A stretch of DNA of 64,000 bases from Scytalidium lignicola (lineage: Eukaryota > Ascomycota > Leotiomycetes): positions 55,098 through 119,097 of the forward strand of contig NCSJ02000125.1 of the NCBI GenBank assembly GCA_002812745.2, in the 5' to 3' direction. A program made the translations under genes and the position numbers. How positions within the stretch are numbered: position 1 is the stretch's first letter; each line of letters opens with the position of its first letter. This document shows positions 37,685-48,348 of this stretch, piece by piece. Below the pieces are notes generated by a model. That model searched no databases, was not told where the DNA came from, and worked only from the letters and a program-made list of their open reading frames with translations.

Positions 37685-38039
37685 AAGTTTCCTGAATATG
37701 AATTATAATTACAGTATTTTTCTATGTAATTGAGTTTCTAATCGATTGTTTCGTATGCAGGGTTGTTCTATAACTTTTATAGTGGATATTTCTATATCCC
37801 TCATATTAAAGAGAAGTAATCAGCATGGCTAGTTACTTTGTCCTACCATTTAGTCACCTTAACTCCTTTAACTCCTCTACAACTCCCGATAATACCCCTA
37901 TGCGCCTTTCTAGATGGAAACAAAATCATCTTATTTCAGCCTTGACACGCAGACTTTGTGGTTTCTGTGCCTCAAAGAGTTTTATCACTTGATTATATAC
38001 CGCGAATGTGATACCACTAGAGAGCTAGAAGAATGTGGG
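37685..38039. other. Convergent intergenic region
   Basis: 355 bp between the 3' ends of the regulator and the carrier. Nothing recognised. Confidence 0.4.
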
Positions 38040-39015
38040 TTAGCTGGACAGCTTGGGAACTATCTCTGCAATGTGTACACTCACAGTTAACCGCACAAGC
38101 CTAGGAGATGTTCCCCTCCAGAACGCAGCCACTCCATCTTGCCTCAGAGTTTGAATTGCACAATCACACATTCCTTCGTAACTATGACTAGTACTTTGCA
38201 TTCGAGTCTTGATATTGTCAAATGGCATTGATGCATAACTGACCCATACATCAGCAAACTCTTCATACAATAGCCCGGAAAAGATAACCAACACAGTCAC
38301 TACACCACTGATAGCACCTAGTCCAAGTGTGCTCATAACTTGTCGCTCCTTATTTGGCCATTTCCTAGCAACGTACTGCTGCAGTAGGTCAAACGTTGTG
38401 AATCTTACGGCACTATTCGTCCCCTGTTTACACAGGACTGGACCCAACCCTTTCCACAGTGCCTTAGCACCTCCTTCCTTGACTATTGCTGTGGCAGCGC
38501 TAATGAGACCCTTTTGTGATAGACGCCCACTTTCCCCAGCGTCCTGCACAAGTCGAGTTTTCAATACTTCTCCAGGAGTGACGACTATTATGCTTTCAGC
38601 AGCGCCGGCACTTAGACCTGCCAGGACAGACACAAGTGGACTTTTCCCTCCCGTCGTCGGATCTGGTGGAATTATTTTTTTCTAAAGCATCTCTTGATGA
38701 TTCAAAGGTGAGAAACCGAATTCCAGCTTTAAAAGCATTGCTCGTGGCAAGAGCTTGACAGCCGGAATGAAAACCCGCAAGGCCTGATGTGCGGTATGTG
38801 GTGATTATAATTGCAGAGGACCTAGGTGGGTTAATAGTGTCCCTAGTAAGCTGACGTCTGGTCTTGGTGAACTCTGCAGGATACTGATGGTCCTTCAATT
38901 TAGCCTGTTATCTAAATAGCTCTGTATTTCGGGATTCTCTTACAGTTACAAGGGTCTCGCAGATACCTGCAATACCACCAGCAACACCCTTCGTTACCAT
39001 GGGAGTCTTTTCCAT
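38040..39015 (-). CDS. Mitochondrial tricarboxylate (citrate)-type carrier, with a one-base homopolymer frameshift
   Basis: SLC25 carrier of the CTP branch. Exons (minus): 38944-39015, 38293-38883, 38040-38238. Repeat 1 opens GVAGGIAGICETLVT and continues after the intron as YPAEFTKTRRQL (PX[DE]XX[KR]-type). Repeat 2 has VTPGEVLKTRLVQ. Repeat 3 has MPFDNIKTRMQST. These inner-membrane antiporters exchange citrate or related tricarboxylates for malate. The spliced length is 862 nt, one base too many. The frame breaks at an A7 run (T7 on plus, 38675-38681), and with A6 the frame continues through IIPPDP into SVLAGLSAGAAE, giving 286 aa. I take it as an assembly error rather than a pseudogene. 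An upstream in-frame ATG at 39117 exists, but 39015 gives the family's usual short N-terminus. Confidence 0.88.
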
Positions 39016-39174
39016 GTTGTCGAATGTAGCTGATGATTGGAATACACTGTGAAGTTCTAGATGTAATGCTCTCGAGGGAAATTTAAAAAAACTTTCTGGT
39101 TCTAATTTCGAAGCCAACTATATGTTAAGCAAACAGCGGCAAACAGCGCAATGACTGATTGGTCGTATCTGATA

Positions 39175-39189
39175 TCGGACGTTGACCGA
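39175..39189. promoter_or_regulatory. Candidate Zn2Cys6 site upstream of the carrier
   Basis: TCGGACGTTGACCGA: inverted CGG/CCG triplets 7 bp apart, 160 bp upstream of the ATG at 39015. It differs from the other three sites by one base in the spacer (AC for AA). Confidence 0.6.
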
Positions 39190-39565
39190 AGCTAGTCCAA
39201 ATCTAACAATCAACCTGTGGGAAAATAGGGTGTGTACATAGGTACGGATGGGTACTTGAGTTCATAAAGTTTCTTGGAGGGGTATTCATAGATTATCAAA
39301 CAAATGGTCTAGAAAATCACTTTTATCGTTTTTCGTCCGAAGATATCGTAGATATGATAATTAGACTAAGTAGATAAAGGGTTATCTAATCCCGTGTGGG
39401 CAGTCGGTTGTGATACTGAACTTGTACGAAAGTACATCTTTCTTAGTACGAGTATAAAGTTTTATTATTGCCTGTACGTGGTTTTTGAAGTCAATATTGT
39501 ATAATTACTAGTATCTGTAGCTACACTACGAACAAGCAGCTGCGTAGCAGCCTCCAACACTACTT

Positions 39566-40579
39566 CTATCGATGCACATCCCACAAATCCTCTGCATTAC
39601 CTCTGAAAACCCTGTCAATTAAGTTCTGGTCGCCTTTACACCATTCCAAGCATCTTATCACAAACGGCTTTATATCAAGTCCAGTAAATCGCGTATGGGG
39701 CCAATCCGTAGCAAAAACTAATCTTGACCGCCCGGCAACACGAAGCATCTCTTGAGCTAGAGGTTCTAAATCCCGAAATTCTTTCTGTGTACTGAACCTA
39801 TAAGCTGCCGACAACTTGACGTATACATCTCCTCGTTCCAAAAGTCTCATCAGAGATTGGAATCCGGGTAATGAGTAAGGAGATATCAATTCACTTTCTG
39901 AAGCAGAGGTAAAACTTTCTGGAAATGTAGGTGCTCCAAAGTGTGCCAAGCATACCTTTACCTTCAGCTGCGGTATCAACATCTCCAAGAAAAGCACATA
40001 TTCCATTCCAATGAACAGTTCAAGCACCCAACCTAGTGGTCGAATGAGGCTTGCATACTGTAACAACTCGGCCTTCAACTCTTCTTCTACGACTTTTCGG
40101 CCTACAGATTTCAAGTTGACTCGCACACCACGAACACCCATCTTATGCCATCTCCGTAGCGTTACTTCGTCTGTAGTTTTAGGATCAAGGGCTACTACAC
40201 CACGAGCACGGATTGCTCCAAGTTCCTGCAGGGCCGCTAGAAGGCAGGAATTATCATTTCCATATATCGATGGTTGGACGAGAACAACGTTTCGAAAGCC
40301 AATGCTTGATTCAAAGGCTATCGCCTCAGGAAGACGGTGTGGATGTGGGACATAGGCGGCAGTAGGAGACAACGGGTATTGTTCGGGGTCAACGACGTGC
40401 ATATGACTATCCCATGAATCGAAAGGAATGCGTGCAATTAGTGACTGAGATGAAGGAGAAGAATGAGTTGAGAGTTGCAAGTCAGACTTCCGTGTTGGTG
40501 ACGAGCCACCAAATCTAAGAATAGTGGCAGGAGGGTGTGAAGCCGTAGCCGCCGAAACTGTTCTCTCTGTGAGTGACAT
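39566..40579 (-). CDS. TIM-barrel amidohydrolase, 2-pyrone-4,6-dicarboxylate lactonase-like
   Basis: Single-exon 337-aa protein of the amidohydrolase_2 family (COG3618-like). After a ~50-residue Ser-rich leader comes the first-strand motif WDSHMHVVDPEQYPL with the HxH pair. Later motifs are VLVQPSIYGNDNS, VKVCLAHFG, YVKLSAAYR and the last-strand ATDWPHT with the conserved Asp. The C-terminal RVFRGNAEDLW is the usual family end. Characterised relatives include LigI (hydrolysis of 2-pyrone-4,6-dicarboxylate in aromatic breakdown) and sugar-acid lactonases, so a lactonase is likely but the substrate is not settled. Its promoter faces a permease gene, and the shared region has two CGG-N7-CCG sites. 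Neighbouring carrier and permeases suggest a role in organic or aromatic acid use. Confidence 0.88.
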   Translation of the reverse strand: MSLTERTVSAATASHPPATILRFGGSSPTRKSDLQLSTHSSPSSQSLIARIPFDSWDSHMHVVDPEQYPLSPTAAYVPHPHRLPEAIAFESSIGFRNVVLVQPSIYGNDNSCLLAALQELGAIRARGVVALDPKTTDEVTLRRWHKMGVRGVRVNLKSVGRKVVEEELKAELLQYASLIRPLGWVLELFIGMEYVLFLEMLIPQLKVKVCLAHFGAPTFPESFTSASESELISPYSLPGFQSLMRLLERGDVYVKLSAAYRFSTQKEFRDLEPLAQEMLRVAGRSRLVFATDWPHTRFTGLDIKPFVIRCLEWCKGDQNLIDRVFRGNAEDLWDVHR

Positions 40580-40876
40580 ACTCTACGAAAAGAGATCAAG
40601 AAAACAAGACATGAAAACTTAATAGAATGTTTTATCCGTGCCAGTATCAGCGCGCTTATACCTAGGTTCATTCTCACATACGCCTGGGGGCTAAACCGGC
40701 CTCACCGGTATGCTCGCTCCATGTGTAATTTGCCCCATTGTCTCCCCGGACTAGGTTGAAGCCTCTGTATCTCCATGCAAAGTGGAGATATTTATCCATA
40801 GAAGTGGGAGGAGATACTTTTAATAAGAGAGGTTCACAGCTCGGTTACCTGGCTTCAGGGGTTATTGTGTGAGAGG

Positions 40877-40893
40877 CTCGGAAGTTGACCGAG
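40877..40893. promoter_or_regulatory. Candidate Zn2Cys6 site, copy 2
   Basis: CTCGGAAGTTGACCGAG: a five-base inverted repeat (CTCGG/CCGAG) around AAGTTGA, i.e. CGG-N7-CCG. Confidence 0.65.
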
Positions 40894-41213
40894 TCTAACG
40901 CAAAAGCCCTGTTCACCTGGCTCCGAGGTCTTTTTTGGCGCGCAGTGTCCTGAGCTTACCTCATGCCAAGATGCTCTAAATGTTCGCTGACGACTCTAGT
41001 GGACCCCATAACTCCACGTGCTCCAGCGACCTTCAGGCTATAAATGCCCTATAATACACTATAATTATAGCTTCTCACAAGCACTGTAATCACTATAAAG
41101 ACCTATAGCAACTATCGGCTCCCACACGCACTTGATGTCTTAGCAGAGGGTTGCATTTTGCCATCCAACCTCCGTACCATGACTGCAAGATTTTTCCCAA
41201 TATGCACAGAGGT

Positions 41214-41228
41214 TCGGTCAACTTCCGA
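41214..41228. promoter_or_regulatory. Candidate Zn2Cys6 site, copy 3
   Basis: TCGGTCAACTTCCGA, the reverse complement of the copy 2 core with identical spacer sequence. Confidence 0.65.
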
Positions 41229-41528
41229 GCCAATCACCTCTCTTTGTCATCCCATTTCCGAATTTTGCAAGATAAGTTCATCTCAGAAATTGCTATGCTC
41301 AAATGAACTTTTTCCACTTTTGACGTTTAAAGATCATTTCCCCAGACTGTCTATGATTAGCATCTGGAGTCGGGGTTTGACATTAGGCTTTCTCCACACA
41401 CAGCGAAAGCAAACCATCTCCACAACCCCGTCCTTGAGTTGCATCGCTGAATAAATATAGCTAGCACATCCAGATATTGCTCTCAGGCCTCAATACCATT
41501 TTCAACGTACCATTTCCAAAGTTCATTC

Positions 41529-43274
41529 ATGATGCTTGTTCCGAAGTACAACCTGTATTATATTTTGTCTGTGGTGGTGATTGCCTGCGGTGGTATTCCC
41601 AAAGGTGCGTATTAAACAAAAAGAAAAGGGTTATGATTCCAAAACATGTACTTAGAACACGTAGGCTACGACGAAGGAGGATTCAGTGCAGCCGTAGGGC
41701 TTTCCTCGTTCAAGAATGACTTCCAGCTCAACAGCTCAGAGTGGAAGAACAATAACACAGGCCTTGCTAATCGAACGGCCAACATCACATCCTTTGGCGT
41801 CTTGGGAGCAGCTTTTGGCTCTCTGCTTGCTTTGGTCTTGACAGACCGTCTCGGTCGACTCCGATGCTGGCAAGGCTTCATTATTTTGTGGGCTACTGGT
41901 ATTCTAATGCAAGCATTCTCATCTGGCATTCTCGGGCTCATGCTCTTTGCGAGGCTATGGGGTGGGCTAGGTGCCGGTGGGTTGACCGTTGTAGCACCTC
42001 TTTACCTTTCTGAAATTGCACGAGCNAAAGTCTCGAGGCATGATTGTGAGTATATACATGGTCTTGCTTCTTATTTTCTTGTCTCTTGGTGAGTAAAACT
42101 TTTTGCAAGCTAAAATAAAGATCCGAGAATCTGATATAAGGTAGGCTTCTTTATAAACTATGCAGCGAGTAAAAATATGGCTGCCACTCCTGAACAGTAT
42201 CGTTTAGTCATGGTAGTGCCTCTCATTCCAGTTGGTCTTGCGTTTATAGGATCTTTCTTCCTGTCCGATACTCCTCGTTGGCTTGCCTCGCAAGATTACG
42301 TTGAAGAAGCTTTAAATACATTAAGACGTCTTCGTGGTACAGATGCTGAGTCGGCTAGTCTCACAAAGGAATTCTCCGAAATTCATGAAGAGATTCAGCT
42401 CAAGCAGCAAAACCTTCGTGGGGTTGGCACAGTCACTATTATTAAAGAGATCTTCGTGACTCCGTCCTTCAGAAAGCGGTTCTTGTTAGCTATCATCATG
42501 CAAACGGTCGCACAGTGGTCAGGTGGGAATGGAATCACGCAAGTTGCTCCTTTTTCTACCGGTATCCTATTGCCGCAAGTAGAACATTACTAAATGTTCT
42601 CTAGATACTACATTCCTCAAATATTTGTCTACGCTGGAGTCACGGGCTCCAATTCGTCACTCATCACATCTGGCGCGTACGGTATCACAAAACTCTTTTT
42701 TACACTCCTTTTCACTTGGGGAATGATTGATATTATCGGCCGCCGTCGTTGCCTTCTAAGTGGTCTGGGTCTCCAATTTGTCGCACACGTCTGGATGGCA
42801 ATTTACATGGCAGTCTTTTCAAACGGCCACAACAAACCTGCTTCTGACGTAACCATCGCTGCAGTTTACGTTTACGCCGTAGGGTGGTCAGTCGGGCTTT
42901 GCACAGTGCAATACCTGTACGGCACGGAAATATTTCCTACGCGGATTCGTAGTGTGTGCTATGCGACCAACATGGCGCTGCATTGGTTCTTCCAATTTGC
43001 AGTAGTCAGAGTCACTCCCAATATGCTTGTTAGCTTGCATATTTACGGCGCTTTTGTGTTCTGGGCGGTCATTTGTGCGGTTGGATTCGTCCTTCTGGGA
43101 CTTTGGGCTCCAGAGACGAAGAATGTGCCTATGGAGCGGATGGAGGAGCTTTTTTCTGGTCCTTGGTATAGTCTGTGGAAGGCGAAAGTTGATTTTAACG
43201 AGAGTGATGAGAGCATGTTGTCAAGCGAGAAGAAAGAGATGATTATCTCGGAGCATTTAGAGGACAAAGTATGA
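41529..43274 (+). CDS. MFS sugar/quinate-type permease (SP family), one artefactual N insertion
   Basis: Twelve-helix sugar porter. Exons 41529-41604, 41665-42088, 42145-42538, 42605-43274 sum to 1564 nt. Leaving out the N at 42026 gives 1563 nt, 521 codons (520 aa), and turns the junction into ARAKSRGMI, the family's motif after loop 4-5. Other signatures: DRLGRLRCW (loop 2-3), SDTPRWLASQ (PESPRWL-type), MIDIIGRRRC (loop 8-9) and APETKNVPMERMEELF (PETKG-type end). The third intron (42539-42604) starts with GC rather than GT (CACGCAAGT), with a TACTAAA branch site. The nearest known transporters are quinate/inositol/hexose permeases. Import of a quinate-like or sugar acid would suit the adjacent lactonase-like gene (inference). 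Confidence 0.9.
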
Positions 43275-44038
43275 TAACGAGTCGTAATGATGTAAAACTA
43301 AGAAATTATTAGATGGGAAATGAATACTTCGATAACGCACATGCACTAATTGAACTTTATTTACTGGATCTTTTATCTTATTCCTTGCAGTCTATCGGCT
43401 ATACACGTACTATTATAGTACGATCTCACCTTAGATTGAAGAGTTGAAGAGACTACATCTTTCTACATATCCTGCGGTACATGATCCACTTAGCGAACTT
43501 CTCATATGCCAGGAAAAGAGAAGCCAAGGCCCACTTGAGTTACACCCTTTTCAAGACAAAGCTAAAAAAGTGTTGTCGCTGTCCGCTCGGATCTCAGACC
43601 CTTCCTTGGCACGGTCAACTTCCGAGACGACGCATTGCTCGGACTTAAGACGGTGAGAAAAGGCCTCCGCTTGCTGTAAACGATCAGTCAATGTAACGTC
43701 CACTTCGCTGAGATGCATCTACCTTCCAGGATCAGAGAAAAACCTAGACAGGCGTATGGGATAAGAAAAATGCGGGGTTTGGGGTTGAGGGGAAATCTCC
43801 ACAGTAATGCCAGACGATCACGATGATTACACTAATTATGTGGAAGGTGTATATAACCAGTCGAGTCCACCAGCCCTCTAATTTCACGATCTCATTTCAT
43901 ACCCTAGAGACCCGCCTTTAAACTTACCTCTCCCTTTTCATCTTCTCCTACCTCATCCCTAGCATTCTTATCTCCAAACGTTCTTGCATACTTATACGTC
44001 CTAACTTTAGTTTGCTCCAAAGCCCTGTTAAGATCACA
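43275..44038. promoter_or_regulatory. Intergenic promoter region of permease 2
   Basis: 764 bp. Holds one CGG-N7-CCG site at 43611-43625. A CT-rich stretch near 43890-43975 probably lies close to the transcription start. Confidence 0.5.
43611..43625. promoter_or_regulatory. Candidate Zn2Cys6 site, copy 4
   Basis: ACGGTCAACTTCCGA, with the same CGG/CCG spacing and spacer as copies 2 and 3, 414 bp upstream of the permease 2 ATG. Confidence 0.6.
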
Positions 44039-45670
44039 ATGGCCGGGGAGACGAAAATCACTCCGCAAGCAGAGCAGAGGATTGGGTATGCGCCGGTTGC
44101 AGCACTACAAGAATACTATGAAGCACTCGATAATCTCAGCCTTGAGGAGTATGCTGCGAAGGAGAAAAAGCTTGTTCACAAGATCGACCTCCGATTGATG
44201 CCATTATTATTCCTTATGATCGTTCTGAAGTACGCTTTCAGTGATCTAGTTCTGTATCATTTCACAGTAACTTACGATGTACAGTTACCTGGATCGAAAT
44301 GCTTTGGCAAATGCCCGTGTACAAGGCATCGAGAAATCAATTGGCTTGAAAGGCAATGAGTTCAATACAGCCATTAGTGTGCTCTTTGCAGGCTATATCG
44401 CGCTTCAGATCCCGTCTAATATGATAATCACTAGAGTCAGGCCTTCACTTTATCTTCCTGGATGCATGATCATCTGGGGTATTGTGTCTGGCATGACTGC
44501 AACTGTGCAGAACTTCAAAGGTCTCGTTATTGTCCGGTTTTTTTTTGGGTTTCGTGGAAGCGTAAGAATTTCACTCGACCTATTTTACAGCAATTACTAA
44601 CACGTGATAGTCCTTATTTCCCAGGCGCTCTTTTCCTGCTTTCGTCCTGGTATACGCGTAAAGAGCTCGCTCTTCGAACATCTATACTCTATTCTGGCTC
44701 ACTTCTATCTGGTGGCTTTGGTGGTCTTATTGGTGCGGGTGTACAATCTGGACTAGATGGTGCAAAGGGCATCGCATCGTGGAGATGGCTCTTCATCATC
44801 GAAGCCTCTATCACTGTCTTCATTGCAGCCATCGCGCTCTTCGTCCTTCCAGATTTCCCGCATACTACGAGTTTTCTTTCGGGAGAAGAAAAGGCTATCG
44901 CAACACGCCGTCTCGAAACGCACTCAGGTAGCAATGACACCGAACGGGGTTCTATGGTTGCAGGTGTTAAGATGGCCGTTATCGATTACAAGGTCTGGTG
45001 CTTGGCTCTCATCATTACCACCAAAACATCTGCAGGTGCCGTGACGTCGTTCATCCCTACGCTGGTTGCAACACTTGGGAAAGGCAAAGTGGAATCGTTG
45101 CTTCTAGTGGCGCCTCCTTATATCTTCGCCACCATCATTGCGCTTGGCGTGTCTCGCGCTTCGGATCGAATGGGTGAACGTTGCTACCACATTGTGGTCC
45201 CTATTCTTTTTGGCATGGTTGGGTTCATCATTGCTGCCAGTACACTCAACTTTGCGGCCCGTTACGCCAGTCTCTTTCTGATGCTTGCTGGGGTATACGG
45301 AAGTTATAACGTCGCTCTTGCATGGATTTCAAGCACCCTCCCTCAACCTATCGAGAAGCGGGCCGCCGCCATAGCTTTGGTTAACACCGTTGGGAACTTT
45401 GCTCAGATTTACAGTCCGTATATGTATCCTAGCTCTGATGGCCCTCAATATCTGACTGCGATGATCGCCAATTCATGTTTCTGTCTCGGGTGTATCATAA
45501 TGACGCTGCTTCTGAGGTTCTGTTTAGTTAGGGAAAACAAGAAACTTGAGGCTTTTGAAGTCCAGCAGGCTACTGCGTTATCAGCAGAAAAGCTAGGATT
45601 AGAGACCGTTGAAGATATTGCTAGGAGTGGAGAGTTCATGGCAGCTCCTGGCTTTAGATATTGTCTATAG
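44039..45670 (+). CDS. MFS anion:cation symporter (Dal5/allantoate-nicotinate type), one extra T
   Basis: Exons 44039-44229, 44285-44561, 44611-45670 sum to 1528 nt, one base over a multiple of three. The excess lies in T9 at 44538-44546. With eight Ts the frame reads VRFFLGFVEA into PYFPGALFLLSSWY, the family's canonical loop, giving 508 aa. Other signatures: KIDLRLMPLLFLMIVL (helix 1), YLDRNALANAR, GYIALQIPSN and ASWRWLFIIEA. ACS-family porters import allantoate, nicotinate, pantothenate, biotin, tartrate or other small carboxylates by proton symport. Its promoter carries the same motif as those of the amidohydrolase and carrier, so a carboxylate tied to that pathway is a reasonable guess. 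Confidence 0.9.
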
Positions 45671-46102
45671 CTGCAACAGAAAGAAACTGGGTAAACATAA
45701 CGTGTTTCATGATCCTAGACATTGATATGATAGCTGCGATTAGACTAAGAAGTTGAGTACTGGTACCGTTAGAACTCATGAGCGTATGTAACAGCAACGG
45801 TGTATAGCTGTTCTATTCATAAAATCTTTTCTCAACAGCAAGACGTTCAAACCATCTCCCAGTACCTATGTGTATGCTTCTCACTTGTGATCTAAGGATT
45901 AGCGAGAAGATTCTCATTGTTAACATAATGTTATAAAAGTTCCACTAAAGACATATAACTTCGTTGAAAATCCAAGATATTTATCCGCGAACATGTTTTC
46001 TAGTAAAGATAGGACCTTACATACTCTTCACAAGTGGATTGAATTAAGCGCAGGTAAAGAAAATCTTTCACTTGATGTAGAAATATATAACTAATAGGCA
46101 CC
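45671..46102. other. Intergenic region, nothing recognised
   Basis: 432 bp with no coding signal. It may hold a lost 5' exon of the UstYa-like remnant. Confidence 0.35.
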
Positions 46103-46508
46103 TTCATAGATAGCAGAGGATATGTCAAAGTCAATGATTCCGAGTCTTTCGGTTTGAGCCAACCTTACGACATGCATGTAGGTTCGCATACCGAGCCAGT
46201 AGGGTATACATAACGACAGGAATGTTGTACTGATATCTTGAAAGTCATACATTGTGCAAGCTTTCCAAACAGGATTCGACGGTGTGGAGTTGACCCAGGA
46301 AGTAGCCCATCACTCTGCCCACTGTTTTGACTATATTCGGCAGTCGATTATGTGCGCTGCAGATACCAGCCTTGAAGGGAAAACGGAGGCTGATCCAGGC
46401 TAGGGCTCAAATCACGAGTGTAAAGATTACGATGAAGTGCTCGCCTGGGCGAACGAGCACACTGTAGTCAAGTGGAGGGGAAACATGCCTTCTGAGGCCG
46501 TTCTTTGA
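46103..46508 (+). pseudogene. UstYa/DUF3328-like oxidase remnant
   Basis: The first frame (from 46103) reads RGYVKVNDSESFGLSQPYDM, as in the region before the first HXXHC of UstYa-family proteins. After an apparent intron a second frame reads EVAHHSAHCFDYIRQSIMCA with an intact HSAHC (HXXHC), then HECKDYDEVLAWANEHTV, the usual C-terminus, to TGA at 46506-46508. A TAG at 46401-46403 stands where Trp is expected (GPGWG-type), explained by G-to-A in TGG, i.e. CpA-to-TpA on the other strand. A further TAA lies in the first part and the first HXXHC is not preserved (KVIHC). No N-terminal membrane segment was found. Family members oxidise RiPP or other secondary-metabolite precursors, but no precursor gene is visible here. 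Confidence 0.7.
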
Positions 46509-48348
46509 GGTTGATTATCCATAAAGAATATAGGCACATATTTGTATGACAGAAAACTTTAATTAGGCATAATTTCAAGCACAGTACAGTCACAACTAGA
46601 GCGAGTTCTAAGCAGATACATATTGAAATATGCACTAACATTAACTTAGTATTGGTTCCTTTTACAGCTCGTAAGATATTTAGTCTGTCACATAAAAGAA
46701 GTGGAAGCTCATTAACTGGTTTTAAGGAGAAAAAATCCCATTTGATAATAACCTAGTTTCTAAGATCGCTCCAAAATCTTCATCATATTGTTGGTGGAAC
46801 TATGAACCCCGGATTCTTCTGCAGTGTTACAGTATACACATATGCATCTACAACCTACTGATCGCGGTTGTCAAAGGGATGTATCATTTCGAAGTGAATA
46901 CCCTTCTACATTTCCACAGTACTGAAATAGCTTCACACTGAGTTTACGCTCTATTTGGCGGTATCTATTCGAGAGGTCAATCCTTAAATTCTTTCGGGTG
47001 GGATTCATTTCCTGCATTCACTCCTCAAATTCCACCGTGGTTGTTTTGTCAGCTTTGTCAGCTGCTTACCAACTAACCAGGGCATATATAATCTAGGAGC
47101 TAATAGTAACGATCTTATCCAACCATAGACATTTATTTAATGTGGGAGAAATTTACATAGATTATAATGGTATTTTACATCATTCTAGCGCCGCCCTATG
47201 ATAAAAAATACATCCTTATCTAAAGAAAATTCCCTGGATTGAGTTAGGGGAAAATAAGGCGGTGCTCTACAAGGGGAATTTTAACACCGATAAAGCGAGG
47301 TTAATTATTCCCTTGCTTAAACTTGCTAACATATGACAAATTCAAATCATATAAATTCGTGTGCTGTTTTTTATTGATACTGTAGCTCTTATACCCAATC
47401 GAGTCCTGGCTCTGATCCTACTCTCTTTAAATATGTTTCTCTTGTCTCTATCTCTCTATCTATACATATTTCGGGTTTATGGGTTTGAGGTAGTATCCGA
47501 AAGTTCCCTCTAAACTCTATGAGATTCTCTGTAATATTTCAAAAGCAAAAGAAACCCGCGAGAATAAATCATACAGACAAGAGAGAAAATAAAGCCGCTT
47601 CGCAGGTACAGCTTGGAGGGCCTATCACCATAAAAATGCAGACATATGTGAACCAGAAAAGGGGAAAATTCGTATTAAGGTATTTGTAAAATAAATCGAT
47701 CAATTTTCTACAGGCGTTTGTTACTACTAAATTTGTTGTTTCTAATACCATAAAAGGTTTACACGGTATCTATAGACCCCGTAGACGGGAAAGTTACTAT
47801 CTTCAATCTTTTTAATTTGAAGCGCCATCTCATGCTCGGAGCAAATTGTGCTGGGGGTGGTTGATGCTATCAGGGAGGGTACCTAGAGAGAGGTCTTAAA
47901 GGTGGTTGGATTAGGGGGGTCTCAGCTGAAGTGATTGGAGGACTGGACGCAGTTCAAAATGGTTTGAAGGATAAAGTGGAAGGAGTGAGTGCACAAACTT
48001 GTTATCAAGCCCGGGAGTGAATACATTTGTAAAAGGAAGTATAGTACATGAACCTTTATCTTGTGTAAGCAATAGACTTCTAGGGTAGTTGCGATTGACA
48101 ATGTTGTCTCGTTGGATATCCATCTTCCATACTCAAGAATAGCGTTTATTTATTTGTTTTGGTTCTACAGTTGGAGACTGACTATGAGATGGTAACAAGC
48201 CCCAAAATACTTCGATGACTGTTATAACTAGTTTAATGTGAGCTCTTTGCGACAATAGAGACAACGAAGAGAACATACAAGGATAACGAGGATTTCCCCA
48301 TTTAACTGGATATAGTATGATCTTTGCTGAGCGTAATTCTGATTGCCA
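46509..48348. other. Intergenic region without recognisable genes
   Basis: About 1.8 kb of moderately AT-rich DNA. The short frames at 47569-47751 and 47911-48123 show no protein features. Confidence 0.4.

Larger units (their letters stand above)
40580..41528. promoter_or_regulatory. Divergent promoter region, amidohydrolase / permease 1
   Basis: 949 bp with two copies of the shared motif, 298 bp upstream of the amidohydrolase ATG and 301 bp upstream of the permease ATG. The ORF at 41158-41454 inside it does not look coding. Confidence 0.6.

Noticed and set aside
35065..45670. Reading the carrier/MFS/regulator group as an itaconate cluster
   Set aside because: No cis-aconitate decarboxylase, aconitate isomerase or related enzyme is present. 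The only enzyme is a TIM-barrel lactonase-like hydrolase.
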